Assembly: GCA_017528345.1 (NCBI GenBank)
Contig: JAFXOX010000057.1
Span: 50,570 to 114,569 of the forward strand
Length of the DNA: 64,000 bases
Direction: 5' to 3'
Source: Desulfovibrio sp.
GTDB taxonomy: Bacteria > Desulfobacterota > Desulfovibrionia > Desulfovibrionales > Desulfovibrionaceae
The notes below the pieces were generated by a model, which searched no databases, was not told where the DNA came from, and worked only from the letters and a program-made list of their open reading frames with translations. Positions 8,136 to 16,893 of this stretch are shown one piece after another. Positions within the stretch are counted from its first letter, which is position 1. Every line of letters starts with the position of its first letter. The position numbers and the translations under genes were made by a program.

Positions 8136-9680
8136 TCACGCGGAAGGCAAGAAAAACTTCGATTCCCTCTGTCGCGTTTTTTTGCCAAGAAGTGTTTTCA
8201 AACGCCCATAATCACGCCGACAAAAGAAACGCAAGGCACAGATCCAGAAACCAAGGCCTGCCAAAAGCCCAAGACCAAGGCTAAGCATGCCTGAAAGCTC
8301 AAGCCAGGCTGCAAGGGCAAGGGTTCCGCGTGCCCCACATCCACAAAGAAGTGCACAGACGAGGGCGCGACAACAAAAGCCTGTGGAAAAAGGCTGTTTC
8401 TGGCCTTTGCGAGCCAAAGACAGATGTAGCCAAAGCCAAAGCGACAGCGCGTAAGCCGCATTTCCCAAGACCAGGGCAAAAGCAGGATGCAGGGCAAAGC
8501 CGAGGAGCGTTGTCAGCGCAAGGCAGAGGAGGCTCGTTGCCAGGGAATACCCTTCTCCTCCAAGAGCTGTACAGGCGCAAAGCAGAATTCTCGCAAAAGC
8601 CTGGAAAGGAAGGAGGGGCAAAAGCAGTATAAGCATGGAAGCGACCACGGGAACAGCATCTTTGGCAAAATGGCCGTGCCCATAGAGGACAAAGGTCAGA
8701 TCAAAGGAGAGGGCACAGAGTCCTGACGTGGCTGCTAAAATCAAAAGCAGGGTCCAGTGCTGGGCACGGACAAGACTGCGGGAAAAGTGGGCAAAGCGTC
8801 CGCGCAAGGCACAGCTGCTCAACACGGGCAGGGAGGCCATACCCAGGCAGACACCTATAAGGCCAAGCGGCAGTTCTAAAAAACGCTCGGCGTAAAAAAA
8901 AGCACTGACAAGGCCTGGCCCCTGTAGAGCAAGAAAGATCATGGCAGACAACGCGGCAAGATGCGGGAAGGCAGCTGGTAAAAGGCCCTTGGGAAGCGCT
9001 CTCAGCATAGTCCAGGCCTTGCCTGCCTGGTAGTCTTGCAAGGTGTCTTCCCTGATACCACGAACAAATCTCTGCACAGCCCATGCCTGAAAAAGCCACT
9101 GGCCAAGGCCCGCAAAGCTCAGGCCAAGTACGATAAGCCATATGGCGTGATCAGGAAAACATGCTGCCGGCCAAAAAAAACTCAGCATGAGCACATTGAA
9201 AAGCAGTGGAGAGCAGGCAGGAATCGTAAAGGAGCCCTTGGCATGCAAATAGCTCATGGAAAGCGCAGCCATGCCCGCGAAAAAAAGATAGGGCAAAGCC
9301 CACGGCAAAAGGGTGGCCAAGGCCTGACATTGTGCTTGATCTGCACTGATCAGCCTTGCAAGAGGCTTGGTCAAGACCATGACAAGGGCCGTCAGGAAAA
9401 AAAGAAGCCAGAAAAGTCGCTTGCGCACAGCTAAAAAAAGCCTGGGCGAGCAATCGTTGCGCACAAAGTGCGCAGTCAGAGAAAGGGAAAGACTTCCTTC
9501 CGCCAGAAGACGCCTGAAAATATGCGGTACACGGAGAGCCTGTGCCAAAAGATCTCCTAGGGGGCCGGCTCCGACAATCCAGGCTATAGAGAGATCCCGC
9601 ACAAGTCCTAAAAGGCGTGAAGCGAGAGAAAAACTGAAGAGCCTCAGCAAAAGGGCGAGAAATGACGTAGTTGTAGCCAT
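8136..9680 (-). CDS. murJ: Probable lipid II flippase MurJ (MviN family)
   Basis: 514 residues with 13-14 hydrophobic segments. The N-terminus carries the MviN/MurJ signature FSLASRLLGLVRDLSIAWIV followed by LAQALRVPHIFRRLLAEGSL. MurJ flips the peptidoglycan precursor lipid II across the inner membrane. No good ribosome-binding site lies before the ATG at 9680, and no other in-frame start is nearby, so initiation may be weak. The C-terminal tail is short and basic. Downstream come an unknown membrane protein and ftsY on the same strand. Confidence 0.93.
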   Translation of the reverse strand: MATTTSFLALLLRLFSFSLASRLLGLVRDLSIAWIVGAGPLGDLLAQALRVPHIFRRLLAEGSLSLSLTAHFVRNDCSPRLFLAVRKRLFWLLFFLTALVMVLTKPLARLISADQAQCQALATLLPWALPYLFFAGMAALSMSYLHAKGSFTIPACSPLLFNVLMLSFFWPAACFPDHAIWLIVLGLSFAGLGQWLFQAWAVQRFVRGIREDTLQDYQAGKAWTMLRALPKGLLPAAFPHLAALSAMIFLALQGPGLVSAFFYAERFLELPLGLIGVCLGMASLPVLSSCALRGRFAHFSRSLVRAQHWTLLLILAATSGLCALSFDLTFVLYGHGHFAKDAVPVVASMLILLLPLLPFQAFARILLCACTALGGEGYSLATSLLCLALTTLLGFALHPAFALVLGNAAYALSLWLWLHLSLARKGQKQPFSTGFCCRALVCALLCGCGARGTLALAAWLELSGMLSLGLGLLAGLGFWICALRFFCRRDYGRLKTLLGKKTRQRESKFFLPSA

Positions 9681-10127
9681 GACAGTGGGAAAGACGAAAG
9701 GAGGGTTCTCAGCGAGTGTTCCCTTACATAGCCAATTCCCGGGCCTTGGGCAATGCCAGGGAAGTACCCCCTTGCCTTTTTATCCAAAGATGTTAGTTAA
9801 AAAATAACACCTTTTGCATTGCCTGAATAACGAGGCCATCAGATGGCCGACCAACCTGCAATTACCCGCGATAGCAGCGCTCTCAGCAGCTGAAAACTGT
9901 CGTTTTTCTGCTGTACAGAACGTAACACGCCCATCTCACACAGGCCGAAATGAGATGCAATGGCCGTGTTTGCACGCCAGTATCCTTGTTTAGGACCGCA
10001 AAAAGGCGGCACAGCTTTTTTGCTTACGCTCGAAGAGCCTTCTTCTCAAACATCATGGAGGCAGCCTGACTCGCCCTTTCTGTACACCACACAAAAGCAG
10101 ATCGCGATTCAGTGCTGAAAACAGCAA
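9681..10127. other. Divergent non-coding region with hairpins
   Basis: About 450 bases between the divergent murJ and the metallo-hydrolase gene; no gene is supported. Visible structure: a near-perfect dyad GGCCATC-A-GATGGCC (9834-9848), and a long hairpin CAGCAG...CTGCTG with an inner AAAAC/GTTTT step (9884-9913). These could be part of an untranslated leader or a small RNA, but no promoter-terminator pair was seen that would prove one. The downstream ATG at 10128 lacks a ribosome-binding site. Confidence 0.4.
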
Positions 10128-10913
10128 ATGAAAATACAACAGATTCGCAGTGCTACCGTTCGTATCGAATATGCCGGCAAAACCTTTCTGACCGATCCCT
10201 GGCTCATTGCCAAGGGCGCCATGGGGACCTTTGAAGGTAAAGGCTTCCGCTACTGCAAACCCGAACAGGGGAAAATCGCCATGCCCATGTGCGATCTGCC
10301 CATGGCGGTTGCAGATGTCCTCAAGGGCGTTGACTGTTATCTTCTCACGCATGTCCATCCTGACCATATAGACATGGAAAAAGACGGAACCGTTGGCAAA
10401 TTTTTAGATAAAAAGGTTCCGGTCTTCGTGCAAAGCCCGGAAGACGCCATGACCATGCTCAACTCAGGATTTGAAGATGTAACAGTGCTCTACGAAAATT
10501 CAGCCTTCCAGGGCATTGACCTGATCAAGACACCTGGCCGCCATGGCACAAAAATTCCCTGTGGTCCATCCTGTGGAATTGTGCTGCGTGCTCCCTGCGA
10601 AAAGACGCTCTATATTGCAGGTGATACCATCTGGTATGACGCTGTAGCCAAAAGCATCCGCAAATTTCACCCCGACGTCATCATCCTCAATGCCTGCGCT
10701 GCTGAATTCATTGATCAGGGGCGTCTGATCATGGATGATGCTGATGTGGAAAACGTCTATCATGCAGCCCCCAAGGCGAATATCATGGTTAGTCATATGG
10801 ACAATGTGGCTCATGCTTCCTTGACGCGTCAGAGTATGCGTCAACGACTCACAGAGCGGGGTATCTTTAACAAAGTCTGGATGCCTGAAGATGGCGAAAG
10901 CCGCTCTTTCTGA
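10128..10913 (+). CDS. Metallo-beta-lactamase-fold hydrolase (UlaG-like)
   Basis: 261 residues. It shows the metal-binding THVHPDHID motif (HxHxDH, about residues 74-82), the fold-typical start IRSATVRIEYAGKTFLTDPW, and later ligands in GDTIWYD and SHMDN. This places it with the UlaG/YtnP-like hydrolases; the substrate cannot be read from sequence. The start is fixed by an in-frame TGA twelve bases upstream, yet no Shine-Dalgarno sequence precedes it. It stands alone between murJ and the terminator at 10931. Confidence 0.9.
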   Translation: MKIQQIRSATVRIEYAGKTFLTDPWLIAKGAMGTFEGKGFRYCKPEQGKIAMPMCDLPMAVADVLKGVDCYLLTHVHPDHIDMEKDGTVGKFLDKKVPVFVQSPEDAMTMLNSGFEDVTVLYENSAFQGIDLIKTPGRHGTKIPCGPSCGIVLRAPCEKTLYIAGDTIWYDAVAKSIRKFHPDVIILNACAAEFIDQGRLIMDDADVENVYHAAPKANIMVSHMDNVAHASLTRQSMRQRLTERGIFNKVWMPEDGESRSF

Positions 10914-10930
10914 TATCCGGACAAAAAACC

Positions 10931-10974
10931 GCAAAAAAACGTCTGTTCCTCATGGGGGACAGACGTTTTTTTGC
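10931..10974. terminator. Strong bidirectional intrinsic terminator
   Basis: A 16-bp stem GCAAAAAAACGTCTGT pairs with ACAGACGTTTTTTTGC across a 12-base loop. The T and A tracts inside the stem let it work for both the metallo-hydrolase gene (plus) and queF (minus). A second dyad, TTTTGTGGA/TCCACAAAA (10990-11019), lies beside it without a free T-tract. Confidence 0.9.
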
Positions 10975-11064
10975 GGCCGCTTCATGGTTTTTTGTGGATG
11001 CATCTGTGTCTCCACAAAAGAAGTTGCTTTTAGGCGTCAAGCTGAAAAAATGCAGACTATTGGC

Positions 11065-11571
11065 TTAAAATTTTTCGTAGTGGCGCGCAATCTGCGAATC
11101 CATACGGTACTGAGCCACAGCCTCGCGCACTTGTGTATTCCGCTCTCCCAATTCCGCAAATTGCTCGGCAAAGACATTGATGCGGGCTCCGCCACGCGGT
11201 GCAAAAAGCCCCTGTACACGGCACCAACAGGGATGCATGAGCTGCCAAAGATCATCCAAAATGGTATTCGTCATGGTTTCCATAAAGGATTGATGGTTGC
11301 GAAAAGCAAACATGTAGAGCTTAAAGCTTTTGGATTCAACGCAAAGTTTGTCCGGGATGTATTCCACAAAGATACGACCAAAATCCGGCTGGCCGGTGAC
11401 GGGACAAAGCGAAGTGAACTCAGGGAAATCAATGGTAATAACGTAGAATCGACCAGCATAACAGTTGGGAAAGGCTTCAAGAAGACTGACGCTTGGGCCC
11501 TGCTCCGGACGCGATAAATGCCCTTTGGCCAAAAGCTGTAAATCTTCTGTTTTATCCTGGCTTCTGCTCAT
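11065..11571 (-). CDS. queF: NADPH-dependent 7-cyano-7-deazaguanine reductase, type I
   Basis: 168 residues, the size of the single-domain (YkvM-type) QueF. The catalytic cysteine lies in TSLCPVTGQPDFGRIFVEYI and the QueF signature ESKSFKLYMFAF follows. The enzyme reduces preQ0 to preQ1 for queuosine tRNA modification. The gene is solitary; no queC, queD or queE is near. GGGAGG lies four to five bases before the ATG. No preQ1 riboswitch motif was found in the 157-base upstream region. It ends against a bidirectional terminator. Confidence 0.96.
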   Translation of the reverse strand: MSRSQDKTEDLQLLAKGHLSRPEQGPSVSLLEAFPNCYAGRFYVITIDFPEFTSLCPVTGQPDFGRIFVEYIPDKLCVESKSFKLYMFAFRNHQSFMETMTNTILDDLWQLMHPCWCRVQGLFAPRGGARINVFAEQFAELGERNTQVREAVAQYRMDSQIARHYEKF

Positions 11572-11728
11572 GTATCCTCCCGCTTTTCACAATCCTTGAT
11601 CTTTAGAAAGGCGCAGGTTATGCGTCTTGCAATGTCCGCGTTGTTGCAAATCTGTCTCTCAGAGCTTAGGCTGATTGCTCATTCCAAACGCTGACGGAGT
11701 TCTGCCCCAAAAAAATGAGGCTTAAGCT

Positions 11729-12517
11729 ATGACCATTGCCATACAAGTCCAGACATGTACAGCAGGCGAAATACTGCCGCTTCTTCCGGCACAAATCAAA
11801 GAGACCTATGGCTTTGCGGCCCATACTGCGACATATCGCTGCCCGCCCCCCATCGCCGTCGGCTCAACGCTTTGCACAGAAACAGGCGATGTTCTCTTCA
11901 CCGTTGTCGGGCATCTCTTTTTGCCCACTGGTCTGCCGCACGCGAGCCTCTGCCCGCTCCTCAAAGCCCAAAGCACCATGAAAAGCGAGGAAATGTTTGA
12001 CTTGCAGCTCATCAAAAAAGGTGTCAGCCTAGCCTGGATCACTCTTTCTGACAAAGGCGCTCAAGGGCTGCGCGAAGATACAGCAGGACCTCTCATTGCT
12101 GAAACGTTGGGAACAGCACTTGACATAGGCTACAGTCAGGGTTTCCTTTTACCTGACGAGCCAGATCTGTTACGTGCTTTGCTGACTTCTCTCGCCCTGA
12201 TTGACCGCTACGACATCATCTGCACCAGCGGAGGCACTGGCCTGACAACTCGCGATAGAACCCCTGAGACCACCGAACGCCTTCTGGACCGCAAGCTTCC
12301 AGGCTTTGCCCAAGCGATGATGGCCAAAAGCCTTGAAAAAACCCCCAAAGCTATTCTATCCAGAGCGTGTGCCGGCATTATCGGCGAAAGTCTCGTTCTC
12401 AATCTCCCTGGAAGTGCCAAAGCGGTCCGCGAGAACCTGGAAGCGGTTTTGCCGGCTCTTGATCACACAATCCAAAAACTTCACAATGATCCTTCAGACT
12501 GCGGAGCCAATGCATGA
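11729..12517 (+). CDS. mog: MogA/MoaB-type molybdopterin adenylyltransferase with N-terminal extension
   Basis: 262 residues. Residues 98-255 form the MoCF-binding domain: LAWITLSDKGAQGLREDTAG (about 101-120), the TSGGTGLTTRDRTPE motif (166-180) and LNLPGSAKAVRENL near the end. The domain adenylates molybdopterin before metal insertion. The first 90 residues (GSTLCTETGDVLFTVVGHLF) are an extra small beta-rich domain not found in E. coli MogA; I do not recognise it. GAGG stands eight bases before the ATG. The stop overlaps the next start (ATGA), so it is coupled to the prenyltransferase gene. Confidence 0.88.
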   Translation: MTIAIQVQTCTAGEILPLLPAQIKETYGFAAHTATYRCPPPIAVGSTLCTETGDVLFTVVGHLFLPTGLPHASLCPLLKAQSTMKSEEMFDLQLIKKGVSLAWITLSDKGAQGLREDTAGPLIAETLGTALDIGYSQGFLLPDEPDLLRALLTSLALIDRYDIICTSGGTGLTTRDRTPETTERLLDRKLPGFAQAMMAKSLEKTPKAILSRACAGIIGESLVLNLPGSAKAVRENLEAVLPALDHTIQKLHNDPSDCGANA

Positions 12518-13377
12518 ATACACCGTTCGGCACTTTCGGCAATATCTGCCACATGGTCAAGATTGAACACTCTATTTTTGCGCTGCCCTATGCCTGGGCA
12601 GGCTCATGCCTTGCTGCCAAAGGGCTGCCGCCACTTGACGTTTTTCTCTGGCTGACCCTGGCCATGGTGGCTGTACGCTCCTTTGCTATGGCCTTTAACC
12701 GTCTGGCCGATCTGCCTTATGACAAGGCCAATGAACGCACTAAAAATCGGCCTTTGGTCACTGGAGAAATTACAGTTTCCCAGACAATAGCTTTTTGTAT
12801 CTTCATGGCAGTAGTCTTCGTCATCTGTTGCGCAGCAATGAACCACCTCTGTCTCCTTCTTTCTCTTCCCGCCCTGCTCGTGGTCATCATCTATAGCTAT
12901 CTCAAGCGCTTCACCCCGCTCTGTCATTTCTGGCTGGGCGCAACACTGGGCCTCGCCCCTCTTGCCGGCTGGCTGGGCGTCAATCCTCAGAGCATGACCC
13001 TTTCTCCCGTCATGCTCTTTCTAGCAGTGACGTTCTGGGTTGGCGCCTTTGACATTTACTATGCCTTTCAAGATATCAACTTTGACAGAACATTTGGTCT
13101 GCACTCCATGCCCGCTGACAAAGGCGCGAACACAGCGCTGGCCATCGCAGGTTTTGCCCATGCCATGACTGTCATTTTTCTCCTGTTACTTGGACTTTCT
13201 GCGAGTCTTTCTCTCTGGTGGTATCTCATCTGCGCAGGTATTGCCCTTCTGCTCTTTTTGGAGCACAAGATCATGCTCAGCCGCGATGTCAGCAAGGTTA
13301 ATACGGCTTTTTTCACCGTCAATAGCATTATATCACCTGTCATGCTCATTGGCGTCCTTCTTGGCATTTTTTACTAA
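12514..13377 (+). CDS. mqnP: UbiA-family aromatic prenyltransferase (likely menaquinone pathway, MqnP-type)
   Basis: 287 residues with about eight membrane segments. Both Asp-rich prenyl-diphosphate-binding motifs are present: NRLADLPYDKANERTKNRPL (about 67-86) and DIYYAFQDINFDRTFGLHSM (about 175-194). In anaerobes of this group such proteins usually act in the futalosine route to menaquinone; this is an inference because no other mqn gene is in the window, and a ubiquinone-type UbiA role is unlikely in an anaerobe. It begins four bases inside the mogA-like gene and is followed 15 bases later by darP. Confidence 0.85.
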   Translation: MNTPFGTFGNICHMVKIEHSIFALPYAWAGSCLAAKGLPPLDVFLWLTLAMVAVRSFAMAFNRLADLPYDKANERTKNRPLVTGEITVSQTIAFCIFMAVVFVICCAAMNHLCLLLSLPALLVVIIYSYLKRFTPLCHFWLGATLGLAPLAGWLGVNPQSMTLSPVMLFLAVTFWVGAFDIYYAFQDINFDRTFGLHSMPADKGANTALAIAGFAHAMTVIFLLLLGLSASLSLWWYLICAGIALLLFLEHKIMLSRDVSKVNTAFFTVNSIISPVMLIGVLLGIFY

Positions 13378-13392
13378 TGTTTATTTTTCTAT

Positions 13393-13716
13393 ATGCGTAA
13401 AACACACTTTCAATGGGCGGCCGAGGACTGCGAGGACACTGCTGCGTTTGAAAAGCCCAGTCGCTCTGAAAAAAAACGCAGAGCCCTTACCTTACAAAAG
13501 CTTGGCGAGGATCTGGCAAAAAGTCAGAATCTCTGGGATTCGTTACCTTTACCTGATGCGTTGCTCCTTGCTCTCAAAGAAAATCTCAGACTTTCAAGTC
13601 ATGAAGCCCATCGGCGTCAGCTGCAATATATTGGAAGACTGATGCGAGAGCTGTCTACAGAGGACATTGAAATTATCAAAACAGCAATTCGCCATGGCGA
13701 ACAAAAATTTGCTTGA
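13393..13716 (+). CDS. darP: DarP/YjgA family ribosome-associated protein (DUF615)
   Basis: 107 residues. The family signature SRSEKKRRALTLQKLGEDLA (about 24-43) and EAHRRQLQYIGRLMRELS (about 70-87) is clear. DarP binds late 50S assembly intermediates in Escherichia coli. It is much shorter than the roughly 180-residue gamma-proteobacterial form: the C-terminal part is missing, as is common in this lineage as far as I recall. It follows the prenyltransferase by 15 bases, and its stop codon lies inside the -35 box of the tRNA-Thr promoter. Confidence 0.88.
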   Translation: MRKTHFQWAAEDCEDTAAFEKPSRSEKKRRALTLQKLGEDLAKSQNLWDSLPLPDALLLALKENLRLSSHEAHRRQLQYIGRLMRELSTEDIEIIKTAIRHGEQKFA

Positions 13717-13741
13717 CAAAGCTTGGCAAGACAGCTACACA
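13713..13741 (+). promoter_or_regulatory. Sigma-70-type promoter of tRNA-Thr
   Basis: A perfect -35 TTGACA (13713-13718) is followed after 17 bases by TACACA (13736-13741). Transcription would begin near 13748, about 34 bases before the tRNA. The -35 box overlaps the darP stop codon. The -10 box is imperfect. Confidence 0.55.
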
Positions 13742-13781
13742 ACTCTCTATCTTAAGCAAGACAACTTTTTCCGCAATATAT

Positions 13782-13857
13782 GCCCATGTAGCTCAGTCGG
13801 TAGAGTGCATCCTTGGTAAGGATGAGGTCATCAGTTCAATCCTGATCATGGGCTCCA
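13782..13857 (+). tRNA. tRNA-Thr (anticodon GGT)
   Basis: A complete cloverleaf: acceptor GCCCATG/CATGGGC, D-stem GCTC/GAGT, anticodon stem CATCC/GGATG around loop TTGGTAA, and T-stem ATCAG/CTGAT with loop TTCAATC. The CCA end is encoded (13855-13857). The anticodon GGT reads ACC and ACU threonine codons. It is flanked by its own promoter and terminator and so is probably a single-gene transcript. Confidence 0.97.
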
Positions 13858-13866
13858 GAAATTGTA

Positions 13867-13898
13867 GGGGTTATGCCAATGGCATAACCCCATTTTTT
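13867..13898 (+). terminator. Intrinsic terminator after tRNA-Thr
   Basis: An 11-bp perfect stem GGGGTTATGCC/GGCATAACCCC with loop AAT is followed by ATTTTTT. It lies ten bases after the CCA end of tRNA-Thr. Confidence 0.92.
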
Positions 13899-14058
13899 CT
13901 ACCCGCTCATAGCATTTCTCTCAGTCTCTCAGCCCCGTTTTTGAATAAACAGGGTTCCTGTGCTTTGCCAGGCAATCCTGGGCATCGCCATAATATTTTT
14001 CCTGTCACTCAAGCCAGCCTTTCACTGCTGTTCCTAACCGAAGATAGGAGAGACCATC

Positions 14059-15672
14059 ATGCATATTCTGCTTATTAATTGGGATCTTCCCCTCCTGCCA
14101 GGTCACACCTGTCACCAAATCTCCATTCGTCAGGGCGGCATTTTTTCTCTCCAGAGGCTCCTCAAGCGCCAAGGAACCCTTCCCAAAAATGTTCAGCCTG
14201 ATCTTATTCTGCAAAAGGAGTCCCTTGGCACAAGGGTCATTTTCCGAGATCTTGCAAGCTTTCCCTGTCCCAAAATCTTCTGGTCCATAGACAGCCATCT
14301 CAATCTTTTCTGGCAGCACTGGTATGCCCAGCTCTTTGACCTTGTGCTGTCGCCGCATCCATCTCTTTGGCGCAAGCTTCCAGTCTCCTGGGCGCATAAA
14401 TATACCTCGTCCTTTCCCTACCCTGGCTATGCAAGAAGGTTCACGCCTCACAGTCAGCGCCCTAGGGATGCGGTCTTTGTCGGTATCATTGATGAAAACC
14501 GCATTCAGCGTAAACGTTTTGCCGAATTTCTCGCAGCTGAACACGGCGTCTGCCCGCAACGACTGCCCTTTCTCAAAATGCTTGAACTCTATGAGACGAG
14601 CAGGCTCCTACCCAACGAATCCATTGGCCGGGAATTCAATTTTCGCATCATGGAAGGGGCCAGTTGTGGATGCTGCGTGCTCACCGAAGACATTGGCGAA
14701 GATCTCGAGGCCAATTTTACCGTAGGTCAGGAGGTCCTTACCTACCGTCAGATTCGCGAGCTGCATGAGCTGATCTGTTTTCTCAAAAGTCGACCAGCCT
14801 TAACAGAAAAGATTGGCCATTCCGCCTGGCTGCGCGTTCAAAAAGAACATTTACCCGAGCATCGCCTGCAACAGCTTGAGAGCTTTGCGAATTCTCTCTC
14901 AGCTCAAAGCCTTGACCAGGAAAGTGGCCAACGCCTGGCCATCCTTTCTGCGGTACAGGCATCCAGAGGCGATGGACTTGCTGCCGCAACGCTTGCCGAA
15001 CTCAGTCGTCTTCTTGAGACCCTTTCCCCGCATCCCGATGTTATGGCCATGGGTCTGCGCCTGGCCACGGAAGCCGGAGATTTTGACAAAGTCAGAGCAC
15101 AGCTAAAGGATCTTTTGGCAGAATACAGGCCGTCAAAGCCTCCCCTCGATTTGGCGCTTGCCATCTATTGCGCAAGTTTCCGTCTACGTGACAAAGCCCA
15201 ACTCCAGGTTGCGAAAAACCTCCTTGTACAGCATCTGCCTAACCCAAGCACTCTGTCGGACCAATGCTTTCCCCTTGCCCTTGCCGACCTGCTTGTGCGT
15301 GAACAAAGAATCTGTCAGCCTGGCTTTCGCTTTGACCCCAAACGCCATTGCCCGGAAACTGCTCTCGAGCTGCTTTTGATGTGCGAAGCCTGTGATGACA
15401 GTCTTCCACCTCGTCTTCTCCAAAAAAAAGTGGCAGACCTTGCCTGCCACATTCCCTTTACGACCCTGAATAAAACCTATTGTCAACGTGTAGCCGATGC
15501 GACACCAGGCTCCTGGCCTGCGGCTTTTGAGGCAGGGTTGCGCTGCCTTGAGTCCTTCGCTGCCAGTGAAGGACAGAAGTATCTGCAAAAAGCACATACG
15601 CTAGCCCAAGCAGAGGGACAGGAGGATGTTTTTCGGAAAAGACTCGCAGATGCAGGTCTTTCCGCGCCCTAA
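14059..15672 (+). CDS. CgeB-like glycosyltransferase with C-terminal helical extension
   Basis: 537 residues. Residues 1 to about 270 look like the DUF3880/CgeB-type GT-B glycosyltransferases: an N-terminal IFWSIDSHLNLFWQHWYAQL stretch and the C-terminal-domain motif GREFNFRIMEGASCGCCVLT followed by a glycine-rich turn. The remaining 265 residues are alpha-helical, TPR-like repeats (AILSAVQASRGDGLAAATLA and similar). The donor and acceptor are unknown. AGGAG stands nine bases before the ATG. It lies between tRNA-Thr and nagZ, in the same 11-kb stretch as a second glycosyltransferase and two flagellin genes, so glycan decoration of surface structures is a reasonable guess. Confidence 0.75.
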   Translation: MHILLINWDLPLLPGHTCHQISIRQGGIFSLQRLLKRQGTLPKNVQPDLILQKESLGTRVIFRDLASFPCPKIFWSIDSHLNLFWQHWYAQLFDLVLSPHPSLWRKLPVSWAHKYTSSFPYPGYARRFTPHSQRPRDAVFVGIIDENRIQRKRFAEFLAAEHGVCPQRLPFLKMLELYETSRLLPNESIGREFNFRIMEGASCGCCVLTEDIGEDLEANFTVGQEVLTYRQIRELHELICFLKSRPALTEKIGHSAWLRVQKEHLPEHRLQQLESFANSLSAQSLDQESGQRLAILSAVQASRGDGLAAATLAELSRLLETLSPHPDVMAMGLRLATEAGDFDKVRAQLKDLLAEYRPSKPPLDLALAIYCASFRLRDKAQLQVAKNLLVQHLPNPSTLSDQCFPLALADLLVREQRICQPGFRFDPKRHCPETALELLLMCEACDDSLPPRLLQKKVADLACHIPFTTLNKTYCQRVADATPGSWPAAFEAGLRCLESFAASEGQKYLQKAHTLAQAEGQEDVFRKRLADAGLSAP

Positions 15673-15675
15673 GAT

Positions 15676-16782
15676 CTATTTTGCAAGCTTCGCCAGAAGC
15701 CGCTGAATGCGTGTATACGAGGTTCTGATACGTTCCCTGGAAATTTGCCCTTCCGAGACAAGCTTGTACAGAGCGGCATAGGCTTTTTCAGGCATATCCG
15801 CCTGCCAGTTAAGATTATTGCCAAAAAGCAAGATATCGGCATCGGCCTGCACAGCCAAAAGAATTGCTTTCTCAAGGGAATAACGATCTTTGACCGCGTG
15901 CATCTGCAGATCATCGGTGATCACAACGCCCTGCCAGCCAAGGCTTTGCCTGAGAAGATTCTTGATCACCTGTACTGAAAGGGAGGCTGGGTGTGCCGGA
16001 TCAAACGCAGTCATCACATGGCCGACCATGACCATACCGGGCCAGCCGGCGCGCAGGGCAACGGTAAAGGGGAGAAGGTCACGTTTTTGATCAAAGCAGC
16101 GGGCGAGATCGGCACTGTGAAAATGGGTATCCGCTGTTGCACAGCCAATTCCCGGGAAATGCTTGAGTGTCGGAACCACACGGCCGTCCCAGAGGCCCTG
16201 ACCAAAGGCCAACACATGCTGGGCACAATACTGGGCATTGGCCCCGAAGCTGCGCTCATTGCGGCCAATAACAGACTTTGGCCCTGCGACATCGGCCACA
16301 GGTGCAAAATCAAGATTGATGCCAAGCGCATGCATTTCATCAGCGCTTTTTCTCGCCCAGCTTCTAGTGGCCAGGGGGCTGCCTTGCCCAAGCTGCCGCG
16401 CCGAGGGGAGAGACACAAATCCAAGCCGTGACTTCAGTCGACTGACCTGTCCGCCTTCCTGATCAACGGCAATAAACATCGGGCGGCCTGAAGCCTTGCG
16501 CAGCTTTGCGATCAATGTTTTCAACTGCGTGGGTGAGAGAATATTACGACGCTGTCCTGTCTGAACATCACGGTCAAAAAGAATGACATGCCCCACATGA
16601 CCGTTTGCCACAAGCTTCAGAAAAGCATCGTCTTCGGCAAGATCTGCACCTCTGAACCCGCACATGATCATGGCTCCGAGCATTTTCTCAAGAGAAGGAT
16701 CTTGCGCTACTCCCGCGGCTTTCCCAAGACTTGCCCATGCCACAGAGAAAAAAACCACAAAAAATATCAGCAGACGACGCAT
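15676..16782 (-). CDS. nagZ: Exported glycoside hydrolase family 3 beta-N-acetylhexosaminidase
   Basis: 368 residues from the ATG at 16782, chosen because GAAGGAG precedes it by five bases; a longer in-frame start (16812) would put ten residues before the signal peptide. The signal peptide is MRRLLIFFVVFFSVAWASLG-like. GH3 features are FIAVDQEGGQVSRLK, LDFAPVADV, KHFPGIG with the catalytic Asp-His pair in ADTHFHS, and the nucleophile Asp in VVITDDLQMHAV. Such enzymes remove GlcNAc in cell-wall recycling. The signal peptide suggests a periplasmic rather than cytoplasmic form. It overlaps nothing and converges on the CgeB-like gene with a three-base gap. Confidence 0.92.
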   Translation of the reverse strand: MRRLLIFFVVFFSVAWASLGKAAGVAQDPSLEKMLGAMIMCGFRGADLAEDDAFLKLVANGHVGHVILFDRDVQTGQRRNILSPTQLKTLIAKLRKASGRPMFIAVDQEGGQVSRLKSRLGFVSLPSARQLGQGSPLATRSWARKSADEMHALGINLDFAPVADVAGPKSVIGRNERSFGANAQYCAQHVLAFGQGLWDGRVVPTLKHFPGIGCATADTHFHSADLARCFDQKRDLLPFTVALRAGWPGMVMVGHVMTAFDPAHPASLSVQVIKNLLRQSLGWQGVVITDDLQMHAVKDRYSLEKAILLAVQADADILLFGNNLNWQADMPEKAYAALYKLVSEGQISRERIRTSYTRIQRLLAKLAK

Positions 16783-16893
16783 GGGAACTCCTTCAGACGA
16801 CGTTTTCTTCATCTCGTCATAAGCGACGTTTTCACATGCCTGTACACAATTGTTACCCCAACGCTTCCTCAGAAAGCGCTTCGACTTCTCTGG

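Noticed and set aside
11572..11728. preQ1 riboswitch upstream of queF
   Set aside because: No short C-rich loop with the following A-rich tail was seen on the minus strand; only a normal ribosome-binding site is present.
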